NCBI RefSeq assembly: GCF_014696105.1
Contig: NZ_JACJPO010000033.1
Coordinates: forward strand, 25,905 to 89,904
Reading direction: 5' to 3'
DNA: 64,000 bases
DNA from: Microcoleus sp. FACHB-1515
GTDB lineage: Bacteria; Cyanobacteriota; Cyanobacteriia; Elainellales; Elainellaceae
Shown: piece after piece, positions 34,303 to 43,468 of the stretch
Numbering within the stretch: the first letter of the stretch is position 1
How the letters are laid out: each line of letters starts with the position of its first letter
Notes under the pieces: generated by a model
Seen by the model: the letters and a program-made list of their open reading frames with translations, nothing else
What the model was told of the DNA's origin: nothing
Databases searched by the model: none
Translations under genes and position numbers: made by a program

Positions 34303-34833
34303 CTACTTCAATCGCTTCTCAAGATACTGCCCGATCATCTGCTCCTCTCCGGCTCGCGAAATGATCGTTTGGCGCGTCCGATAGTGCTGACCAATCAGCT
34401 TCAGTTCTTCCTCAAAAACAGAGCCTTTGTATTCGGTGCGGAGGCTCATCGTATCGGCGTTTGAGAAATAGTAGGTTGCGGTCACAGGCTTGGAGGTCGC
34501 AAAGCCGCGATCGCGGTAGAGAATGTTGCCGATCGCGCCAAACAGCGTTGCGCCCTTGGATTCTTGCCGTCCTGAAACGGAATTCGCGCTGTCCCAGCTT
34601 ACTTCTGCACCGCAGGTCATCGCATTCTCGCTGAGATTGTGAAGCCGAGCGAGATGTTGCAGTTCCGGACTGCCTCCCGGCAAGAAGCGCACTTTAATGA
34701 TGCTGACCATTTCTTTCGCATCACCATCTGGCAGCGTGTAGTATCGCCGCTCTGATCGCCACTCGCCCGTCGATCGCTGAAAGAAGGCGGCGATTCTCTG
34801 TTCGTCAGTAGTGATGGTTAGAAATGAAGTCAC
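34303..34833 (-). CDS. Phycobilin lyase of the CpcS/CpeS family
   Basis: The 176-residue protein belongs to the calycin-fold lyases that attach phycobilins to phycobiliprotein cysteines. Its landmarks are FFQRSTGEWRSERRYYTL (residues about 17-35), CGAEVSWDSANSVSGRQESKGATLFGAIGNILYRDRGFATSKPVTATYYFSNADTMSLRTEY (residues about 75-135) and the C-terminal EEELKLIGQHYRTRQTIISRAGEEQMIGQYLEKRL. It is not the CpcT type. Which protein it serves (phycocyanin, allophycocyanin or phycoerythrin) cannot be told without comparison. The open region upstream, shared with the dipeptidase, holds its promoter. Confidence 0.85.
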   Translation of the reverse strand: MTSFLTITTDEQRIAAFFQRSTGEWRSERRYYTLPDGDAKEMVSIIKVRFLPGGSPELQHLARLHNLSENAMTCGAEVSWDSANSVSGRQESKGATLFGAIGNILYRDRGFATSKPVTATYYFSNADTMSLRTEYKGSVFEEELKLIGQHYRTRQTIISRAGEEQMIGQYLEKRLK

Positions 34834-35066
34834 TGGTTCGCCTCACTGAATTGAAGTTTTAGCAATTTGTCAATCGCTGACTGACTATTTGTAAATAATC
34901 TTAATCTACAGGCAGAATTAGAGAACTGCAATCACCCAACCGGGGGAAATCGTGTATTCCACAAAACAAGTTGCAAAATTGATGAAAACTTTACGTCCGG
35001 CCTCAAAATCGAATGATAGGGTCAGCAATAGCTCGGATTTCCGTTGCTAACCGTGCGATCGAATTC

Positions 35067-35771
35067 ATGAAGCCCTATCACCAAGTGCCAATCATCGAGT
35101 GTGAGGAGCCGCTTGTGGCGATTCCGCATCACGTCTTTGCGATCGAGCATCCCCATCCCTACGAAAAACTCGGTGCGCCCTACGGCTCCAAGTCACCCTA
35201 CTTTCTGCGTCAAGGAGTTCTAGAGCGGTTGCTTCTCGCTCAAGCAGCACTGACTGAACAACTTCCAGGGTGGAAAATTCAAATTTTTGATGCCTACCGT
35301 CCGATTGCTGTACAGCAATTTATGGTGGACTACACCTTGAACGAGACAGCGCGAGCTTCCGGCCACTCCCTGCAATCGTTGACACCCGCTCAGCAGCAAG
35401 CTTTGTTAGAGCAGGTCTACCGGTTTTGGGCAGTGCCCAGTCGCAATCCGCTGACGCCGCCGCCGCACAGCACCGGAGCCGCGATCGATGTCACGCTTGT
35501 AGATGCCGCAGGTCAAGTGGTTGATATGGGGTCGCCGATCGATGAAATTTCAGCGCGATCGTACCCCAACTATTTTGCAGATTGCCACGACAGGGAAAGC
35601 CTTCAGTTTCACGCGCATCGTCAACTGCTGCGTCAAATCATGGTGTCGAGCAGATTTTGTCAGCACCCCAACGAATGGTGGCACTTCTCGCTTGGCGATC
35701 AAATGTGGGCGTGGTTTGAAAATTGCGATCGCGGCGATACACTGCTGGTCGCTCAATACGGAGCGGTTTAA
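35067..35771 (+). CDS. D-alanyl-D-alanine dipeptidase (VanX/DdpX family)
   Basis: The 234-residue protein has the zinc peptidase pattern of family M15D: IQIFDAYRPIAVQQFM (the YRP motif), HSTGAAIDVTLVD (the HxxGxAxD metal-binding motif) and HPNEWWHFSLGDQMWA (the ExxWH catalytic site). In bacteria such enzymes hydrolyse D-Ala-D-Ala to recycle or scavenge cell-wall alanine. In VanX-type resistance they do so to block vancomycin binding. No vanA or vanH homologue is near, so a housekeeping cell-wall role is more likely. An ATG 54 bp upstream in frame (35013) would add a tail not seen in relatives. Confidence 0.88.
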   Translation: MKPYHQVPIIECEEPLVAIPHHVFAIEHPHPYEKLGAPYGSKSPYFLRQGVLERLLLAQAALTEQLPGWKIQIFDAYRPIAVQQFMVDYTLNETARASGHSLQSLTPAQQQALLEQVYRFWAVPSRNPLTPPPHSTGAAIDVTLVDAAGQVVDMGSPIDEISARSYPNYFADCHDRESLQFHAHRQLLRQIMVSSRFCQHPNEWWHFSLGDQMWAWFENCDRGDTLLVAQYGAV

Positions 35772-35844
35772 GGTATCCGTAGAAGAATTGAGTGTCGGGT
35801 ATGATAGAGCCTGCCTGCGGCTGTTGGCCGACACGCAACCGCTC

Positions 35845-36315
35845 TCACTGCCCACTCCGACAGTATTCGTTCACCTCATTCACCAGCGTTCCCTCTTGGC
35901 TTGTTGCCGCCTGAAGCGCAGCATATGCTTGCTGAGCAGCGACGCTATTTTGCTGATTGTTGGCGCTGATCAGGGCGCGAGTGGATGCGCTGGTATCGGC
36001 GTACATTTGGACGTAGCGATCGCGTAGTTGTTGAAGCTGCGGGTCTTGCAGATCAAGCGATCGCATGGTGGCAGCAGTTTCATCAGCGATCTGAGCAATT
36101 TTTGTGAGTGCGGCAGTGTCACTAGGATTGCTGTTGTTCATAACGGCCTGCACTTGGGCAACCGCGCTGTTGCCAACTTCAACCAAACGGTTGCACTGGG
36201 CAGTTTTGCGATCGAACAATTCGGCAACGGGCAAATTTGGACTACAGCCGCTCAGCACAACTGCGAGAGCCACACCGACAGTGACTGGGCTTAGAAAGAC
36301 TCGACCTCGTTGCAT
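35845..36315 (-). CDS. Putative lipoprotein, function unknown
   Basis: From ATG 36315 the product has 156 residues. A signal peptide with lipobox (VGVALAVVLSGC) targets it to the membrane surface by lipidation of the Cys. The mature part is helical and rich in Ala, Gln and Asn: VEVGNSAVAQVQAVMNNSN, AALTKIAQIADETAATMRSLDLQDPQLQQLRDRYVQMYADTSASTRALISANNQQN. Its four-helix-like heptads resemble small cyanobacterial lipoproteins of unknown role. An ATG four codons upstream (36327) is another possible start. The gene converges on the dipeptidase. Confidence 0.72.
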   Translation of the reverse strand: MQRGRVFLSPVTVGVALAVVLSGCSPNLPVAELFDRKTAQCNRLVEVGNSAVAQVQAVMNNSNPSDTAALTKIAQIADETAATMRSLDLQDPQLQQLRDRYVQMYADTSASTRALISANNQQNSVAAQQAYAALQAATSQEGTLVNEVNEYCRSGQ

Positions 36316-36435
36316 GTCGTCATCCACAGGTTCTACTACCGATCATGCATCAGCGAGCAAGGGAGGGCAATTGCTTTACGCAGAAACTTTTCGTCTGCCT
36401 ATAGAAAGATAAAGATTTTGTAGCGAAACAAACGA

Positions 36436-36918
36436 CTAGGTATCTAGCGGATTCAGCTTTGCCATTGCCCAGGTGGTATAAGTTCCAATCGGTGTCCAAA
36501 TCAGATAGGGAACCAGCAGGAAGGTTGCTTTTGGATCGATCGACCAAACGGCGATCGCCAATCCGAGTCCAATCAAAAACCCAATTCCGCCAATAATCGT
36601 TCCGGTCATGAGACTGCGCCGCATCAGCATCACCGGATTATAAGCCAGCGTTACCAGTTCCAGCAGCAGATAAACGCCCATGAATGTCCAGATGCGCGAA
36701 CTGCCCGGATCGCGATTCCAAACAGTGGCAGCAGAAAAGGCGGCACAGACAAATACAAACGTCCAAATTATCGGAATTAGCTTCTCAAACGTCAGCCAGC
36801 GCGGACGCTTGAGACGATTAAACCAGCGAATTCCATTCGGTGGCGCGATCGAGCCAACCGCGCCACCCAGCACGATCGCGATCGCCACCGTTACCATCCA
36901 GGGTCGAATCACATCCAT
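36436..36918 (-). CDS. TspO/MBR family membrane protein
   Basis: The 160-residue protein has five predicted helices and the TspO aromatic pattern: WFNRLKRPRWLTFEKLIPIIWTFVFVCAAFSA, then LLLELVTLAYNPVMLMRRSLMTG, and a final VPYLIWTPIGTYTTWAMAKLN (the WxxFA/Y-type terminus). TspO proteins bind porphyrins and linear tetrapyrroles and help in stress-linked tetrapyrrole traffic. That fits a photosynthetic organism. The region before it is 100 bp and lies between it and sufS; both are leftward. Confidence 0.85.
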   Translation of the reverse strand: MDVIRPWMVTVAIAIVLGGAVGSIAPPNGIRWFNRLKRPRWLTFEKLIPIIWTFVFVCAAFSAATVWNRDPGSSRIWTFMGVYLLLELVTLAYNPVMLMRRSLMTGTIIGGIGFLIGLGLAIAVWSIDPKATFLLVPYLIWTPIGTYTTWAMAKLNPLDT

Positions 36919-37019
36919 TTCCCTTTCCCTGTATTGGGAAGCTTTGCATCGCTTCCGAAAATAAACAGATCTTGGCAGGAAAGAGATGAGGGGAAATCGA
37001 CCCCAGGAGCGATTCGGAC

Positions 37020-38282
37020 TTAGCAGAAGATGCTGCCGAAAAACTCGATCGCCTCCTTCAGCGAGGCAACAAACGCATCAATCTCTTCTTTCGTGTTGTA
37101 GAAGTACAGGCTCGCCCGCGCCGTCGATTGCGCCTTTAAATAGCGGTGCAAAGGCTGTGTGCAGTGGTGTCCGGCTCGAATCGCGATCCCCGTCTGATCG
37201 AGAATTGTCGAAAGGTCGTGCGGATGAACGGCTCCGGCTGTAAAGGATGCCAAAGCTGCGCGACCTTCGCCCTTCGCATCCGGTCGAGGACCATACAGCC
37301 GCAGTTCTGGAATTTCGAGAAGCTGCTGCCACAGGTAGCTCGTCAGTTCCGCTTCGTAGGCGTGAATCGCGTCCATGCCAATGCTACTGAGGTAATTGAC
37401 GGCAGCACCGAGCGAAATCGCTTCGGCAATTGCTGGAGTTCCCGCCTCGAACTTGTGCGGCAAATCCGCATAGGTGGAATGATCGAGAAACACATCCGCA
37501 ATCATTTCGCCGCCACCCAGGAACGGAGGCATCGATCGCAACACATCCAGCTTGCCGTACAGAAAACCGATTCCGGTCGCCGCACACATCTTATGACCGG
37601 AAGCGACGAGCCAATCGCAGTCGATCGCCTGCACGTCCAGCTTCATGTGCGGAGCGCTTTGGCAAGCATCGATCAAAACTCGTGCGCCTTTTTCGTGCGC
37701 GAGCCGAGCGATTTCCGCAACCGGATTGATGCAGCCAAGCGTATTCGAGACGTGAACGGTTGAGACGAGCTTGGTTTTGTCGGTCAAGAGCGATCGATAC
37801 TGCTCCAAATCAAATTCTTCCGTCTCAGTCAGTTCCACAAACTTCAAAACGGCTCCCGTCCGCTGCGCCAAAAGCTGCCAGGGAATCAAGTTGCTGTGAT
37901 GCTCCATGACGGACAAGATAATTTCATCGCCCGCCTTGACATTCTCATTGCCCCAAGCATAGGCGACCAGGTTAATCGCTTCGCTGGCGTTGCGCGTGAA
38001 AACGACCTCTTGACGCGATCGCGCATTCACAAACGCCGCCACTCGATCCCGCGCCCCTTCATAATCGTTGGTCGCACGAGTACTCAGCGTATGTACACCA
38101 CGATGCACATTGGCGTTATCGTGCCGATAGTAGTGCTCTAAGGCGTTAAGGACGGCGATCGGTTTTTGCGAAGTCGCCGCATTGTCCAGGTAAATCAGCG
38201 GCTTCCCGTGAATTTGCTCTTGCAAGATGGGAAAGTCGTTGCGCGTCAGGGCGGCAAGGGTGCGATCGGTGGCGAGAGTCAT
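37020..38282 (-). CDS. sufS: Cysteine desulfurase SufS
   Basis: The 420-residue enzyme has the group II cysteine desulfurase signatures. PLIYLDNAATSQKP is at residues 28-41 and HANVHRGVHTLS-like text follows at 55-68. The PLP lysine is K231 in VASGHKMCAATGIGF. The active Cys is C374 in AIRAGHHCTQPLHRYL. It takes sulfur from cysteine for Fe-S cluster assembly. As the last gene of the suf operon, 12 bp after sufD, it acts with the SufBCD scaffold. Confidence 0.95.
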   Translation of the reverse strand: MTLATDRTLAALTRNDFPILQEQIHGKPLIYLDNAATSQKPIAVLNALEHYYRHDNANVHRGVHTLSTRATNDYEGARDRVAAFVNARSRQEVVFTRNASEAINLVAYAWGNENVKAGDEIILSVMEHHSNLIPWQLLAQRTGAVLKFVELTETEEFDLEQYRSLLTDKTKLVSTVHVSNTLGCINPVAEIARLAHEKGARVLIDACQSAPHMKLDVQAIDCDWLVASGHKMCAATGIGFLYGKLDVLRSMPPFLGGGEMIADVFLDHSTYADLPHKFEAGTPAIAEAISLGAAVNYLSSIGMDAIHAYEAELTSYLWQQLLEIPELRLYGPRPDAKGEGRAALASFTAGAVHPHDLSTILDQTGIAIRAGHHCTQPLHRYLKAQSTARASLYFYNTKEEIDAFVASLKEAIEFFGSIFC

Positions 38283-38294
38283 GGTTGAGGAGGG

Positions 38295-39581
38295 TTAGAG
38301 GAATTGGGAAAGCGTTTCGCGGACTGAAGGGATGGGAATGCGATCGATAATCTCGTAAGCAAACGCAGTCGTGAGCAGCTTGCGGGCAGTGTTGGCATCA
38401 ATCCCGCGACTTTGCAGGTAAAACACCTCATCGGCTTCAAGCTGTCCAACCGTCGCACCGTGCGTGCAGCGGACATCATCCGCGACGATCTCAAGCTGCG
38501 GCTTCGTATCCACTCGCGCCTTAGTTGACAAAAGCAGATTGCGGTTCACCTGTTCAGCGTTCGTCTTCTGCGCGGCTTTGGGTACAAACACTTTGCCATT
38601 GAAGACGGCATGAGCGCGATCGTCCACGATACATTTATGAATCTGCTGGCTGGTTCCGTAAGGCTGCGTCAGGGCAAGGATGCTGTGCGTGTCGGCAAGT
38701 TGGTCGCGGCGGGCGATCGTCAATCCGTCCATCACCGTTTCGGTTTGCGCCCCGGTCTGATACACCTCAAGATTGTGGCGCGACAGCTTGCCGCCCAGAT
38801 TCACAGCATGACAGGCGTAGTGTGAATCGCGGTCTTGCGAAACCGCAGTTTTGCCGATGTGAAAGGCGGCAGAATTCTCCCGCTGTATTCTAGTGTGATC
38901 GATGCGAGCGTTGGCCTCAAGCCAAATTTCCGTAACGGCATTGGTGAAGTAAACGTCCTCGCCAAATCCGAGATATTCCTCTACGATCGCCGCACTGCTG
39001 TTCGCTCCCGCCACGACTAAAGCGCGAGGCTGCACGATCGCCGTACTGCTCGTATGGGAAATAAAGACAAGGTGAATCGGCGTTTCGATAATTGCATTGC
39101 GGGCAATCTGAACAACGGCAGCATCCGTAAAGCTAGCCGTATTCAAACTCGTGAACACTTCATCTGCACCTTGCTGTCTACCGAGGTAGGGCTGCAAATT
39201 TTGAGAGGCTGACTGCGAGAGGTTGGCGATCGAAACGCCTTCCGGCAAATCCTCCACACTCGATAGCTGCGGGGCAAACGTGCCGTTGACGAACACCAAG
39301 CGGCTTTGAGCGGCTTCGGGGAGGGTGGGTGGTTCGATCGAGTCCGTTCGGGCAGAAGTTGCCTGAAACTCAACTTGCAGCAAGGGCGACAAATCCGTAA
39401 ATCGCCAGTCTTCATCGCGACTGCTGGGAATTGCCATCTCCTGCACTCTGGCGGCAGCCTGTTCGCGCAATTCCTGCCACCAGTCAGAAGCCTGAAGCGA
39501 AGGACGCAATTCGAGGAGTTGGGCGAGGGCAGTGGCGCGGTCGCTCGATCGAGTCGGTGAAGTAACTTGACTGCTCATCAC
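38295..39581 (-). CDS. sufD: Fe-S cluster assembly protein SufD
   Basis: The 428-residue protein is Suf[17 protein letters not shown] in the N-terminal third, [23 protein letters not shown], then the beta-helix core [63 protein letters not shown]. The C-terminal text is typical of SufB/SufD, which form a heterodimeric scaffold with SufC. The start overlaps the sufC stop by four bases, so the two are co-translated. A catalytic His in the core (T-H-G) is kept. Confidence 0.94.
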   Translation of the reverse strand: MMSSQVTSPTRSSDRATALAQLLELRPSLQASDWWQELREQAAARVQEMAIPSSRDEDWRFTDLSPLLQVEFQATSARTDSIEPPTLPEAAQSRLVFVNGTFAPQLSSVEDLPEGVSIANLSQSASQNLQPYLGRQQGADEVFTSLNTASFTDAAVVQIARNAIIETPIHLVFISHTSSTAIVQPRALVVAGANSSAAIVEEYLGFGEDVYFTNAVTEIWLEANARIDHTRIQRENSAAFHIGKTAVSQDRDSHYACHAVNLGGKLSRHNLEVYQTGAQTETVMDGLTIARRDQLADTHSILALTQPYGTSQQIHKCIVDDRAHAVFNGKVFVPKAAQKTNAEQVNRNLLLSTKARVDTKPQLEIVADDVRCTHGATVGQLEADEVFYLQSRGIDANTARKLLTTAFAYEIIDRIPIPSVRETLSQFL

Positions 39582-40357
39582 ACCCCCACTTCCGCTTCCA
39601 GCACCCAGTCGTAACCTTTAGCTTCCAGTTCTTGCGCCAATTCCTTGCCGCCCGTTTTGAGGATGCGTCCCGCTGCCATAACGTGAACGTAGTCGGGAAT
39701 GATGTAGTTGAGCAAGCGCTGATAGTGGGTGATGACGAGCGTGGCGTTTTGCGGATTGGCAAGCTGATTGACGCCGTTCGCTACGATCTTGAGCGCGTCG
39801 ATGTCCAAGCCGGAATCGGTTTCATCGAGAATTGCCAGCGTTGGCTCTAGGATTGCCATTTGTAGAATTTCGTTGCGCTTCTTTTCGCCGCCGGAAAAGC
39901 CTTCATTGACGCTGCGGCTGAGGAATCGATCGTCCATCTTCACCACATCCAGCTTCTCACGCACCAGTTCATCAAAATCAAAGGCGTCGAGTTCTTCTAA
40001 ACCTTGAGCTTTGCGCTTGGCATTGTAGGCGACTCGGAGGAAATCAAGATTGCTGACACCGGGAATTTCGAGCGGATATTGAAAGGCCAAAAAAACGCCA
40101 GATTGAGCGCGTTCTTCCGGCTCCAATTCCAGCAAATTCTGCCCTTGAAAAATCACTTCGCCGCCCGTCACTTCATAGTCAGGATGGCCTGCCAAAACTT
40201 TCGAGAAAGTACTTTTTCCTGACCCGTTCGGCCCCATAATCGCGTGAATTTCACCCGCTTTAATTTCGAGATTTAGCCCTTTAAGAATTTGGGTTCCGTC
40301 TACGTTGGCCGTTAAGTCGCGGACGGTAAGAATTACTTCACTGTTGTCGTTAATCAT
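39578..40357 (-). CDS. sufC: Fe-S cluster assembly ATPase SufC
   Basis: The 259-residue ABC ATPase has Walker [10 protein letters not shown] at residues 42-50, the SufC signature [11 protein letters not shown], Walker [20 protein letters not shown] and the His switch in [10 protein letters not shown]. SufC is soluble and drives conformational change of the SufBD scaffold. The gene is 18 bp downstream of the end of a hypothetical gene that sits between it and the sufB end, and overlaps sufD. Confidence 0.95.
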   Translation of the reverse strand: MINDNSEVILTVRDLTANVDGTQILKGLNLEIKAGEIHAIMGPNGSGKSTFSKVLAGHPDYEVTGGEVIFQGQNLLELEPEERAQSGVFLAFQYPLEIPGVSNLDFLRVAYNAKRKAQGLEELDAFDFDELVREKLDVVKMDDRFLSRSVNEGFSGGEKKRNEILQMAILEPTLAILDETDSGLDIDALKIVANGVNQLANPQNATLVITHYQRLLNYIIPDYVHVMAAGRILKTGGKELAQELEAKGYDWVLEAEVGV

Positions 40358-40375
40358 TCGCTTCTACTTCGATAT

Positions 40376-40996
40376 CTACAGTTGGGAAATGTGCTTGAGA
40401 ATCTTAAAAACGTCGTATAGCTGGTTGCCGCGATTGCGGATGTTAAATTCATTTGAGGTTGCGTACTGCGGCACTTTACCTTGCACTAATTTAACGAAAA
40501 TAAAGCTGCCACCGCTGGTAATCAGTCCATAACTTGGCTTGGTTGAATTAGGATTCGATAGCAGGTAAGTGAGTAATTGGGCGAGTCCAGCTTCGATCGA
40601 AAACGCTGCCCTTTTCGACTCAATCACCAGCAGCCAAACTCGCTCTTTCAGAAGCAAAATATCAATCTGACCGCGAATAATTGTATCTTCATCTTCAACG
40701 GCAATTTCGATCGACTTCTCAGTCTTAATTTGATACGGTGGCAGATAAAACCCTGCAAGAAACAGAATCGGCGCAACAACGGCAAACTGAATTGATTTCT
40801 CTAGCAGCGGCGGGTAGTTAATCAGGTTAAAATATCCGGCTTTGATGCGATCGAGAAACTGCTTTTCTTCGTTCGTGAGATCAGGAAAATCCGCTTGCCA
40901 TTCGGTGAAGAATCGATCGTCCTGAACGAGTTGAATGTCAAACTTCTCGATCAGGTCGTTCAGCGTAACGTCAGTGGCTTGCAGGGTTTGAACCAT
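40376..40996 (-). CDS. PD-(D/E)XK-like hypothetical protein inside suf operon
   Basis: The 206-residue protein has a central block TIIRGQIDILLLKERVWLLVIESKRAAFSIEAGLAQLLTYLL, where the D-x-n-E-x-K pattern (QIDILL then VIESK) is that of PD-(D/E)XK nucleases. A small C-terminal part follows (SGGSFIFVKLVQGK). Similar proteins in cyanobacteria are labelled restriction endonuclease-like, and many have no demonstrated nuclease activity. The gene has no relation to Fe-S assembly that I can see. It lies within the suf operon on the same strand and is probably a genomic insertion transcribed with it. Confidence 0.7.
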   Translation of the reverse strand: MVQTLQATDVTLNDLIEKFDIQLVQDDRFFTEWQADFPDLTNEEKQFLDRIKAGYFNLINYPPLLEKSIQFAVVAPILFLAGFYLPPYQIKTEKSIEIAVEDEDTIIRGQIDILLLKERVWLLVIESKRAAFSIEAGLAQLLTYLLSNPNSTKPSYGLITSGGSFIFVKLVQGKVPQYATSNEFNIRNRGNQLYDVFKILKHISQL

Positions 40997-41024
40997 AAAA
41001 AATTAGAAAACAACCTCACTATCG

Positions 41025-41459
41025 CTACATCAACAGCATTTTGGCAACATCGGGACTTTCAGGATTGACGATTAATCTTTCGCGCTTGGGATCGATCAAA
41101 ACATCCATCCCTTCCATTGGAATTGCTCCCAATAAAACCGTTGTTTGATTGGGAACGACCAGCGCTTCAACGACAGTGCGGCGATTCTGAAAGCGGACTT
41201 CGATCGGCCCCACAACTTCTAGAGGAACACTTGAACCGTCTGCTAATTCTGCTTCTAGCTCGTTCACCTTTCGCAAATTAAGCTGCTGCTTGATGAACTC
41301 TGGAATTGCAAGCATGGTGGCTCCACTATCGACCATTGCTGTTACAGTGACTCGCTTAACTTGGTCTTCTTGCAGATAACCTTCTTGAACCAAAATCAAG
41401 TCAGCACCGCGAATCAATTCGATATTTGCGTAAACCAAACCCATGCTTACTTTTTCCAT
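41025..41459 (-). CDS. Retropepsin-like (clan AA) aspartic protease
   Basis: The 144-residue protein has the single-lobe aspartic protease motif VTAMVDSGATMLAIPEFIKQQL (D-S-G-A, residues about 38-59) and the later ALVVPNQTTVLLGAIPMEGMDVLIDP (the ALG/LLG region), as in retropepsin and DUF1758-type proteins. It would work as a dimer. Substrate is unknown. It lies between sufB and the PD-(D/E)XK-like gene, 27 bp from sufB's end, so it is co-transcribed with the suf genes but has no known role there. Similar small proteases are often near antitoxin genes in cyanobacteria, from memory. Confidence 0.75.
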   Translation of the reverse strand: MEKVSMGLVYANIELIRGADLILVQEGYLQEDQVKRVTVTAMVDSGATMLAIPEFIKQQLNLRKVNELEAELADGSSVPLEVVGPIEVRFQNRRTVVEALVVPNQTTVLLGAIPMEGMDVLIDPKRERLIVNPESPDVAKMLLM

Positions 41460-41486
41460 ACCGTTCTCCTCACAACTCGCAAGGAA

Positions 41487-42923
41487 TTAGCCGACGCTGC
41501 CTTCGAGCTTGAGGCTCAGGAGTCGATCGGCCTCGACCGCAAACTCCATTGGTAGCTGATTAAACACATCCTTGCAGAAGCCGCTGATCATCATTGAGAT
41601 CGCGTCTTCCATCGAGATGCCGCGCTGAGCAAAGTAGAACAGTTGGTCTTCTCCGATTTTCGAGGTGGAGGCTTCGTGTTCGACTTTGGCCGTATTGTTC
41701 TGCACCTGGATGTAGGGGAAGGTGTTGGCTCCCGCGCTGTCGCCAATCAGCATCGAGTCACACTGCGAATAGTTTCTGGCTCCTTCGGCTTTGGGGTTGA
41801 TTTTGACCAAGCCTCGATAGCTGTTGTTCGATCGCCCTGCCGAGATGCCTTTCGAGACGATCGTGCTGCGGGTATTTTTGCCCACGTGGATCATCTTCGT
41901 GCCCGTGTCGGCCTTCTGCATATTGTTGGTCAGGGCGACCGAGTAGAATTCGCCGACCGAGTTATCGCCGACCAGAACGCAGCTTGGATACTTCCAGGTG
42001 ATCGCCGATCCGGTTTCGACCTGAGTCCAGGAGATTTTCGAGTTGACGCCCTGACACAAACCGCGCTTGGTGACGAAGTTGTAGATGCCGCCTTTGCCGT
42101 TTTCGTCTCCGGCGAACCAGTTTTGCACGGTTGAGTATTTGATTTCGGCGTTGTCCAGCGCGACGAGTTCAACGACCGCAGCGTGAAGCTGATTGGTGTC
42201 GAACATCGGGGCGGTGCAGCCTTCCAGATACGTGACGGAACTGCCTTCTTCCGCGACGATCAGCGTCCGCTCGAACTGACCGGAGTCGCCGTTGTTGATG
42301 CGGAAGTAGGTGGAAAGATCCATCGGGCATTTCGTGTTTTTGGGGATGTACACGAACGAGCCATCGCTGAACACGGCGGCATTGAGGGCGGCGAAATAGT
42401 TGTCCGCTGCGGGAACGACGCTGCCGAGGTACTTCTGCACAAGATCGGGATGTTCACGCAAAGCTTCGGAGATCGAACAGAAGATGACACCCTGTTCGGC
42501 CAGCTTTTCCTTAAAGGTCGTGGCGACCGAGACGCTATCGAAAATCGCATCGACGGCGACGTTGGATAAGCGCTTTTGCTCCGAGAGGGGAATACCCAAC
42601 TTCTCGAAGGTATCGAGGAGAGTGGGATCGACTTCTTCGAGGCTGTTGAGCTTGGCTTTTTGCTTGGGGGCGGAGTAGTAGACGATGTTTTGATAGTCGA
42701 TCGCCCCATAGCCCAAGTCCACCCAGTTCGGCTCGGTCATCGTAAGCCAGTGGCGATAAGCTCTGAGGCGAAAGTCGAGCATGAATTCCGGCTCGTTTTT
42801 CTTAGCCGAAATCATCCGAACGACATCTTCGTTGAGGCCGCGAGGAATCACTTCGGATTCGATGTCGGTGACGAAGCCGTACTTGTAGGGTTGGTTGACG
42901 AGCGATTGAACCGTTACTGTCAT
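41487..42923 (-). CDS. sufB: Fe-S cluster assembly protein SufB
   Basis: The 478-residue protein carries SufB hallmarks throughout. They are [37 protein letters not shown] at the N-terminus, and [121 protein letters not shown] follows. The catalytic Cys/Lys residues of the scaffold lie in the late part ([10 protein letters not shown]). SufB with SufC and SufD assembles the cluster. It follows ftrC by about 40 bp. Confidence 0.95.
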   Translation of the reverse strand: MTVTVQSLVNQPYKYGFVTDIESEVIPRGLNEDVVRMISAKKNEPEFMLDFRLRAYRHWLTMTEPNWVDLGYGAIDYQNIVYYSAPKQKAKLNSLEEVDPTLLDTFEKLGIPLSEQKRLSNVAVDAIFDSVSVATTFKEKLAEQGVIFCSISEALREHPDLVQKYLGSVVPAADNYFAALNAAVFSDGSFVYIPKNTKCPMDLSTYFRINNGDSGQFERTLIVAEEGSSVTYLEGCTAPMFDTNQLHAAVVELVALDNAEIKYSTVQNWFAGDENGKGGIYNFVTKRGLCQGVNSKISWTQVETGSAITWKYPSCVLVGDNSVGEFYSVALTNNMQKADTGTKMIHVGKNTRSTIVSKGISAGRSNNSYRGLVKINPKAEGARNYSQCDSMLIGDSAGANTFPYIQVQNNTAKVEHEASTSKIGEDQLFYFAQRGISMEDAISMMISGFCKDVFNQLPMEFAVEADRLLSLKLEGSVG

Positions 42924-42966
42924 CGGTGTTCTCTAGATCGAAAGGGTTAGGGAGCGAAACCGGAAA

Positions 42967-43329
42967 TTAATACTGATTGGTCGTTGATCGAATTTCTTCA
43001 AAGGTGATGTCTTGGCGATCGCCCGCAAAATCGTTGTCCTCGGTCAAAAACAACATACAGTGACATTCCTTACGTTCCCGCATTGGTACGCAGGGGCAAT
43101 TCCAGTAAGCAGCCTCGGCCTCAGCCTTCTTGTCCTCATAGTGGCGGCAAGGACACAGGGGCGCACCCAGTTCATCTTTGTGCTTGGCTAAGCCTTCGAT
43201 CACCACAGCCGTCACGCCCGGATCGACGCAAAAATACGTGCCTGTGCGCTTGGCGTATTGCTCGGAGAAGTGCCGCATGGCTTCGAGGCTTTTGTCAGAG
43301 GCTTGGGTTGTCTGAGTGCTTGTGTCCAT
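42967..43329 (-). CDS. ftrC: Ferredoxin-thioredoxin reductase catalytic chain
   Basis: The 120-residue protein has the complete FTR signature CPC-X16-CPC-X8-CHC (C59/C61, C78/C80, C89/C91), which holds the 4Fe-4S cluster and the active disulfide. The enzyme takes electrons from ferredoxin and reduces thioredoxin to regulate carbon metabolism in the light. The gene is the first of the leftward suf group, between the SufR operators and sufB. Its Fe-S cluster gives a reason for co-regulation with cluster assembly. Confidence 0.95.
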   Translation of the reverse strand: MDTSTQTTQASDKSLEAMRHFSEQYAKRTGTYFCVDPGVTAVVIEGLAKHKDELGAPLCPCRHYEDKKAEAEAAYWNCPCVPMRERKECHCMLFLTEDNDFAGDRQDITFEEIRSTTNQY

Positions 43330-43369
43330 AGGTAGGGCGAGGCGGGCAAATTAACTTCTATAATTAAAA

Positions 43370-43383
43370 CAACATTCGGGTTG
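43370..43383. promoter_or_regulatory. SufR operator, site 1
   Basis: CAACATTCGGGTTG fits the CAAC-N6-GTTG palindrome bound by cyanobacterial SufR. It lies 40 bp upstream of ftrC, where binding would block leftward transcription. Confidence 0.75.
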
Positions 43384-43409
43384 CTTAACTCTATTGTAAA
43401 GCACTTTAG

Positions 43410-43423
43410 CAACAAAGTTGTTG
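43410..43423. promoter_or_regulatory. SufR operator, site 2
   Basis: CAACAAAGTTGTTG also fits CAAC-N6-GTTG. Its centre is 40 bp from that of site 1. It lies 45 bp before the sufR start and would serve autoregulation. Confidence 0.75.
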
Positions 43424-43468
43424 TTTAAGTTTTGTGAAACCCGATCGCCACCGTCATTTGGGAAGCTT

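Noticed and set aside
35792..35834. Possible hairpin between dipeptidase and lipoprotein genes
   Set aside because: Only 7 bp (GTGTCGG/CCGACAC) with a 29-nt loop and no T-run; too weak to call a terminator.
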